From: Lentisphaeria bacterium
GTDB lineage: Bacteria; Verrucomicrobiota; Lentisphaeria; Victivallales; Victivallaceae
Assembly: GCA_018265615.1 (NCBI GenBank)
Contig: JABLYX010000048.1
Coordinates: 1-41,116 of the forward strand
DNA length: 41,116 bases
Direction of reading: 5' to 3'
A program made the translations under genes and the position numbers. This document shows, one piece after another, positions 38,030-41,116 of this stretch (the first letter of the stretch is position 1; the number at the start of each line of letters is the position of its first letter). The notes beneath the pieces were generated by a model. The model was given only the letters and a program-made list of their open reading frames with translations, was not told where the DNA came from and did not search any database.

Positions 38030-40417
38030 TTTTGTCTCCTTATAATTGATCCAGCGCGGATTTGACACGGAAAATCGCAGATGTGAGCCGGGTTTGGCCC
38101 AGAGCGGCAGCTCGAAGCTCGTGAGTTTTTCCACATCCAGCTTCCCGTTCGTATCCTTTTTGCGGAAATTCGGATTTACCATCGACGAGAGCGGGACGAT
38201 GAAAGTTCGTCCGTTCCTCAGCTCTTCCATTCTGAAAGGCAGCGTGGCAAAGTAGGTCGCTCCGTCGGCTTCAACCAGGTTGAGGCCGAGCGTTTCGAGC
38301 CCTTCTCCTTCCAGCAGGCGCAGCTCAAAGGCGAACGCATCCGGTACGTGCCCGGGGAAATCACGCACGTTGAGCGGCAGCGTCGGCGAGGCCCATACGT
38401 GGCCGACAACCCGGTTTTCTGCTTCCTGAAACCGGTAGTCGAACCGGATGCCGTCATTTTCGGCGGAAATTTCCATCCCGGAACCTTTGATGAGCGATTT
38501 GCGCCAGTTTTCCGCTTTTTTCCACCCCGGAACCGGAGTTTCCACATCTCCCAGCAACAGGCGGGTGCGGATCGGCGTGAAATTGGCGGCCAGCACACTC
38601 TCTCCCTTCCCGCCGAAGTCTCCGCGGATGATGAGCCGCGACGGAGACGCATTGCCGGAGAGCCGGTCGAGCTTGAGTCTGAGCGGCAGTTCGATGCGTG
38701 AATCCGCGGGGAGTTCGATCCCGGCCAGTTCGAACGAATCGGCTTCGCCGTTCGGGAACCCGACCGAAATCTTTCCCGACAGCGGAGCGTCGGAGAAGTT
38801 GCAGACCGCGAGCGGATAGCTTCTCTCTTCACCGACCGGCAGCATAAACGTATCGGCGGCCGAATTCTTGATGCCGTCCGGCAGTTCGAGGTTCAAGACA
38901 ACCGGGGAGGGGACTTTCAGCGGTTTGGGAGCGGCCGCGGGCCGGAAGTCGATGCCGGGAGCCGCTTGAAACAGGTAAACCGGCATGTCGGTGAGGAGAA
39001 TTTCCCCTCCGGAGAGATCGACCGGGCGGCCGAACGCATCCCGGGCGGATTGCGTCTCGGCTGTTTCGATCGTGATCGGCTTGCCGGAGTCGTTCCAAAG
39101 CAGCCGGACGCGGTGCGGCACGCCATCGCGGAGGACGACCGCCTCATACCCGGTCACGCCGGACGGCACTCCTTCAAGCTGCCGGATTCCGCCGAAGTTC
39201 TGGAAGTAGTTCGCAAGCACGGCCAGCGTGACGAAGCCGGGGCGGGGCGAAAGATCGCTGTGCCGCAGCAGACCGAAGCTCATGCCGCTGACCTCCGTAT
39301 GGTTGAAAAGGAAGAAATAGAAAAGCCGGTCCGCCCCCTCCGCCAGCAGCGCCGCATAGAGTTTCGGGATATCGAGCGCCTGTTTCCGTGCCGTTTCGGC
39401 CGTGAATTCTCCGGTTGCCGGGTCGATCGGGAAACTGCCCGTGGAAACTTCGGTCAGCCAGACCGGGAGCCCGTCCGCCGCCGCCGTGAGCTTTGCCGCC
39501 CGCGCCGCCGTATTTTCGAGGCGCGAATGCGAGTGGAAGCAAAAGACATTCTGATAGTCGTTGAAGCGGTTTTCCGCCAGTGCGGCCGGATGCTCCGGCG
39601 TGCCGCTGCCCATGAAGGTGACAATCGCGGGATTCGTGCGGAGCGCGCCGAGCGCCGCTGCCTTCTGAGCCGCCGCGATTTCGAACGAAAGCAGACTGCC
39701 GCCGATGCCCTCCGGCTCGTTCCAGCTTTCGAGCGCCGGCATGGTTTTCCCGAAGCGTGCCGTGACCGCTCTCGCATAATCATGCAGCTTCGCAAGGTTG
39801 AGCGGCGGCTTCTTGGCGCCGAGCGCGGAGAGCGCGGAGGGGTAGCGGTCCTGTTTCGGCGTACCGTACAGGCTCTGAACGACTTTGATGCCGTGTTCCG
39901 CATAGGTCGCCATCAGCTCATCGACGAGCCGGTTGGACTGGTTCGGGTCGAGGTAATCAAAAGCCTCCCACATGATTCGTTCGCGGACACAGCCGAGGTT
40001 CGCTTTACGCAGGAGCCCGGCAACGTCGCCCGGCGTGTAGCCGAACTTCATGGAACCGATCTGCTGCAGGTAAAACGGGTAAAAAAGAGCGGCGTCAACC
40101 GCGACCGGAGATGCCGGATTCAGCTTTTCTACCGGGCGGACCAGAACCGCTGCTCCATCGACTGCCGGCCTGCCGGCGCCGTTTTTGTATTCGATGCGAT
40201 AGAAGCCCGCCGGGAGTTTACCGGGGCTGAGTTCGGAATTGCCGGCGGCAGGAGCGGAGAAGCAGATTTTCCCGTCAACATCGGCCACGCGGATATCCGT
40301 CGCGCCGGATGGCAGGGGAATTGCAACCGCTTCTCCTTCGATGAAGACATTTCCCGGCGCGGCGGCGAGAGCTGTCGCGCAAAGGCAGGAAAAGAGAACG
40401 GCATTAAGATTCTTCAT
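37460..40417 (-). CDS. Secreted clan GH-A glycoside hydrolase, open in frame through the following CBM-like protein
   Basis: The open frame is 985 codons. It starts with a signal peptide (MKNLNAVLFSCLCATALAAA), then an N-terminal beta domain, then a TIM barrel (about 105-420). The likely acid/base is E234 (SWNEPEG) and the nucleophile E323 (VWLTEVS), the spacing of clan GH-A enzymes such as GH5/GH39-like families. Beta-sandwich domains follow up to about residue 795. There the frame runs through a ribosome-binding site into a second signal peptide and a CBM-like domain with no stop codon. The ATG overlaps the stop of the prepilin-like gene upstream (ATGA), so the pair is co-translated. The exact GH family and substrate are not recognised. 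If the natural stop lies near 38042, the hydrolase proper would be about 793 residues. Confidence 0.75.
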   Translation of the reverse strand: MKNLNAVLFSCLCATALAAAPGNVFIEGEAVAIPLPSGATDIRVADVDGKICFSAPAAGNSELSPGKLPAGFYRIEYKNGAGRPAVDGAAVLVRPVEKLNPASPVAVDAALFYPFYLQQIGSMKFGYTPGDVAGLLRKANLGCVRERIMWEAFDYLDPNQSNRLVDELMATYAEHGIKVVQSLYGTPKQDRYPSALSALGAKKPPLNLAKLHDYARAVTARFGKTMPALESWNEPEGIGGSLLSFEIAAAQKAAALGALRTNPAIVTFMGSGTPEHPAALAENRFNDYQNVFCFHSHSRLENTAARAAKLTAAADGLPVWLTEVSTGSFPIDPATGEFTAETARKQALDIPKLYAALLAEGADRLFYFFLFNHTEVSGMSFGLLRHSDLSPRPGFVTLAVLANYFQNFGGIRQLEGVPSGVTGYEAVVLRDGVPHRVRLLWNDSGKPITIETAETQSARDAFGRPVDLSGGEILLTDMPVYLFQAAPGIDFRPAAAPKPLKVPSPVVLNLELPDGIKNSAADTFMLPVGEERSYPLAVCNFSDAPLSGKISVGFPNGEADSFELAGIELPADSRIELPLRLKLDRLSGNASPSRLIIRGDFGGKGESVLAANFTPIRTRLLLGDVETPVPGWKKAENWRKSLIKGSGMEISAENDGIRFDYRFQEAENRVVGHVWASPTLPLNVRDFPGHVPDAFAFELRLLEGEGLETLGLNLVEADGATYFATLPFRMEELRNGRTFIVPLSSMVNPNFRKKDTNGKLDVEKLTSFELPLWAKPGSHLRFSVSNPRWINYKETKMKKLMSSLIAATAFAAVNAAGPVRSIAVANADFTQAKADGTPEKWGVSANNDPNFSAKIEDGTLKLEAESKTKWYSVYLAPADIKALPVPKEGEVCRIEFSYRQKNEALKGHAFGTVEIRTKDHRRLVHKDGSGLAPDADWTERRLVLDLAEIPADGKYILLSFFLGNATGTARFDDAKLTVQTVKKQQ

Positions 40418-41116
40418 CAGTTGACGTTCCAATAAAGCACCCGGGTGCTCTCGGTGGGTTCGGAGCTGTATATGAACGGCACCACATCGAACGGATTGAG
40501 CGGATTCTTTGTGGCATTGCCGACAGCCGCATGTCCGTCGAGATAGAGCAGGTTCGCACGGCTGGAATGGCGTGAAGCCGGGCGGCCGAAGTTCGCATTG
40601 TCCCTTGCCGAAGTGTCGAAAGCAGCCCGGAAGTAGCCGTTTTCCTCCACCGCTCCGGTCGAACCGCTGTTTTGCCAGGCATCGAGGAAGTGGAGTTTGC
40701 CCGAGGCATTCTTGATCATCGTCATGCGCCGCCCGGTACTGTTATCTCCGTTGACGCCGACATTGACGGCATAGTGGGCGAACCAACCGTCTTTGTTCTG
40801 CTTGTAGGAACCCTGCTGCATGGAGGGGCAGTCGAATCCAGTGGTCGGCACATATTTCGTTTCGGTATAGAGACGTCGCGGCAGCGTCCAGCCGTCCGCA
40901 TAGGTGAGCGGCAGAAAGTCACCGTTGTCACCCACATATTGGTTGACTCCGAGGCCGAGCTGGCGCAGGTTGCTGATGCAATTGGCTGCTTTGCCGCGTT
41001 CGCGCGCCTGGTTCAGCGCAGGCAGCAGCATCGAGGCGAGGATTGCGATGATCGCAATCACGACGAGGAGTTCTATCAATGTGAAGTGTTGACGTATAAC
41101 AATTGGTATGTGATGT
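40417..41116 (-). CDS. Prepilin-like protein with H-X9-DG motif (5' end beyond the window)
   Basis: This is an exported pseudopilin-like protein, at least 230 residues long. The frame reads RQHFTLIELLVVIAIIAILA, then ASMLLPALNQARERGKAANC, a strong type IV prepilin N-terminus with Glu+5. The position before the cleavage site is His, not Gly. Near the C-terminus is H-X9-DG (His of SRHSSRANLLYLDG). No ATG precedes the motif in frame inside the window; TTG at 41079 would cut off the leader, so the true start must lie outside the right edge. The stop overlaps the start of the glycoside hydrolase, so this is a second prepilin/glycosidase pair, parallel to that at 19526-21789. Partial gene. Confidence 0.85.
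   Translation of the reverse strand, partial: HHIPIVIRQHFTLIELLVVIAIIAILASMLLPALNQARERGKAANCISNLRQLGLGVNQYVGDNGDFLPLTYADGWTLPRRLYTETKYVPTTGFDCPSMQQGSYKQNKDGWFAHYAVNVGVNGDNSTGRRMTMIKNASGKLHFLDAWQNSGSTGAVEENGYFRAAFDTSARDNANFGRPASRHSSRANLLYLDGHAAVGNATKNPLNPFDVVPFIYSSEPTESTRVLYWNVN

Overview
The window is a GC-rich, gene-dense bacterial chromosome segment with no rRNA, tRNA, CRISPR array, insertion sequence or phage gene that I can recognise. It most resembles the Lentisphaerota (Victivallales-like gut bacteria) within the PVC superphylum. The pointers are two H-X9-DG prepilin-like proteins each placed directly before a secreted glycosidase, a GntR-headed/LacI-sensor regulator in front of one of these pairs, a CdsZ-type coiled-coil zinc-ribbon protein beside ruvB, and a MurA with Asp in place of the catalytic Cys. 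The taxonomic call is inference from gene content, not from a marker-gene tree.

Left part (1-14.2 kb). A BlaI-like repressor and an M56 (BlaR1-like) membrane protease form an operon behind a promoter carrying two TACA/TGTA dyads. A DUF2079 membrane protein and another polytopic membrane protein are divergent next to it. A six-gene minus-strand operon follows (12955 down to 5668): acyl-CoA synthetase, TadE-like, TadG-like, second TadE-like, glycerate kinase, cinA, with gaps of 20 bp or less and several ATGA overlaps. Divergent from it is ddh (meso-diaminopimelate dehydrogenase), closed by a strong terminator.

Middle part (14.3-27.7 kb). A DUF6625 glycosyltransferase-like protein converges on murA. 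A MarR regulator is divergent from murA, with inverted repeats between them. A LacI-type repressor and a GntR/LacI-type regulator are divergent. The latter heads a regulator / prepilin-like / GH5 cassette. A nucleotidyltransferase-fold protein, a FucP-like sugar transporter, a double-GNAT protein, a large membrane protein and a methyltransferase follow.

Right part (27.7-41.1 kb). A minus-strand run (35105 down to 27761) holds ruvB, a CdsZ-like zinc ribbon, an AlbA_2 protein, a DinG-type helicase, a hexapeptide acetyltransferase and an ArnT-like glycosyltransferase. Divergent from ruvB is a transketolase with an extra acidic, cysteine-rich tail. The window ends in a second prepilin-like / glycoside hydrolase cassette on the minus strand. 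There the hydrolase frame runs without a stop into a second secreted protein that has its own ribosome-binding site and signal peptide.

The genes describe a peptidoglycan-making (MurA, Ddh), sugar-using heterotroph that secretes polysaccharide-degrading enzymes. The most unusual items are the prepilin/glycosidase cassettes, whose prepilins lack the usual -1 glycine, the Cys-rich transketolase tail, the in-frame tandem secreted proteins, and the Tad-like pseudopilins in a metabolic operon. No gap between genes exceeds about 220 bp.
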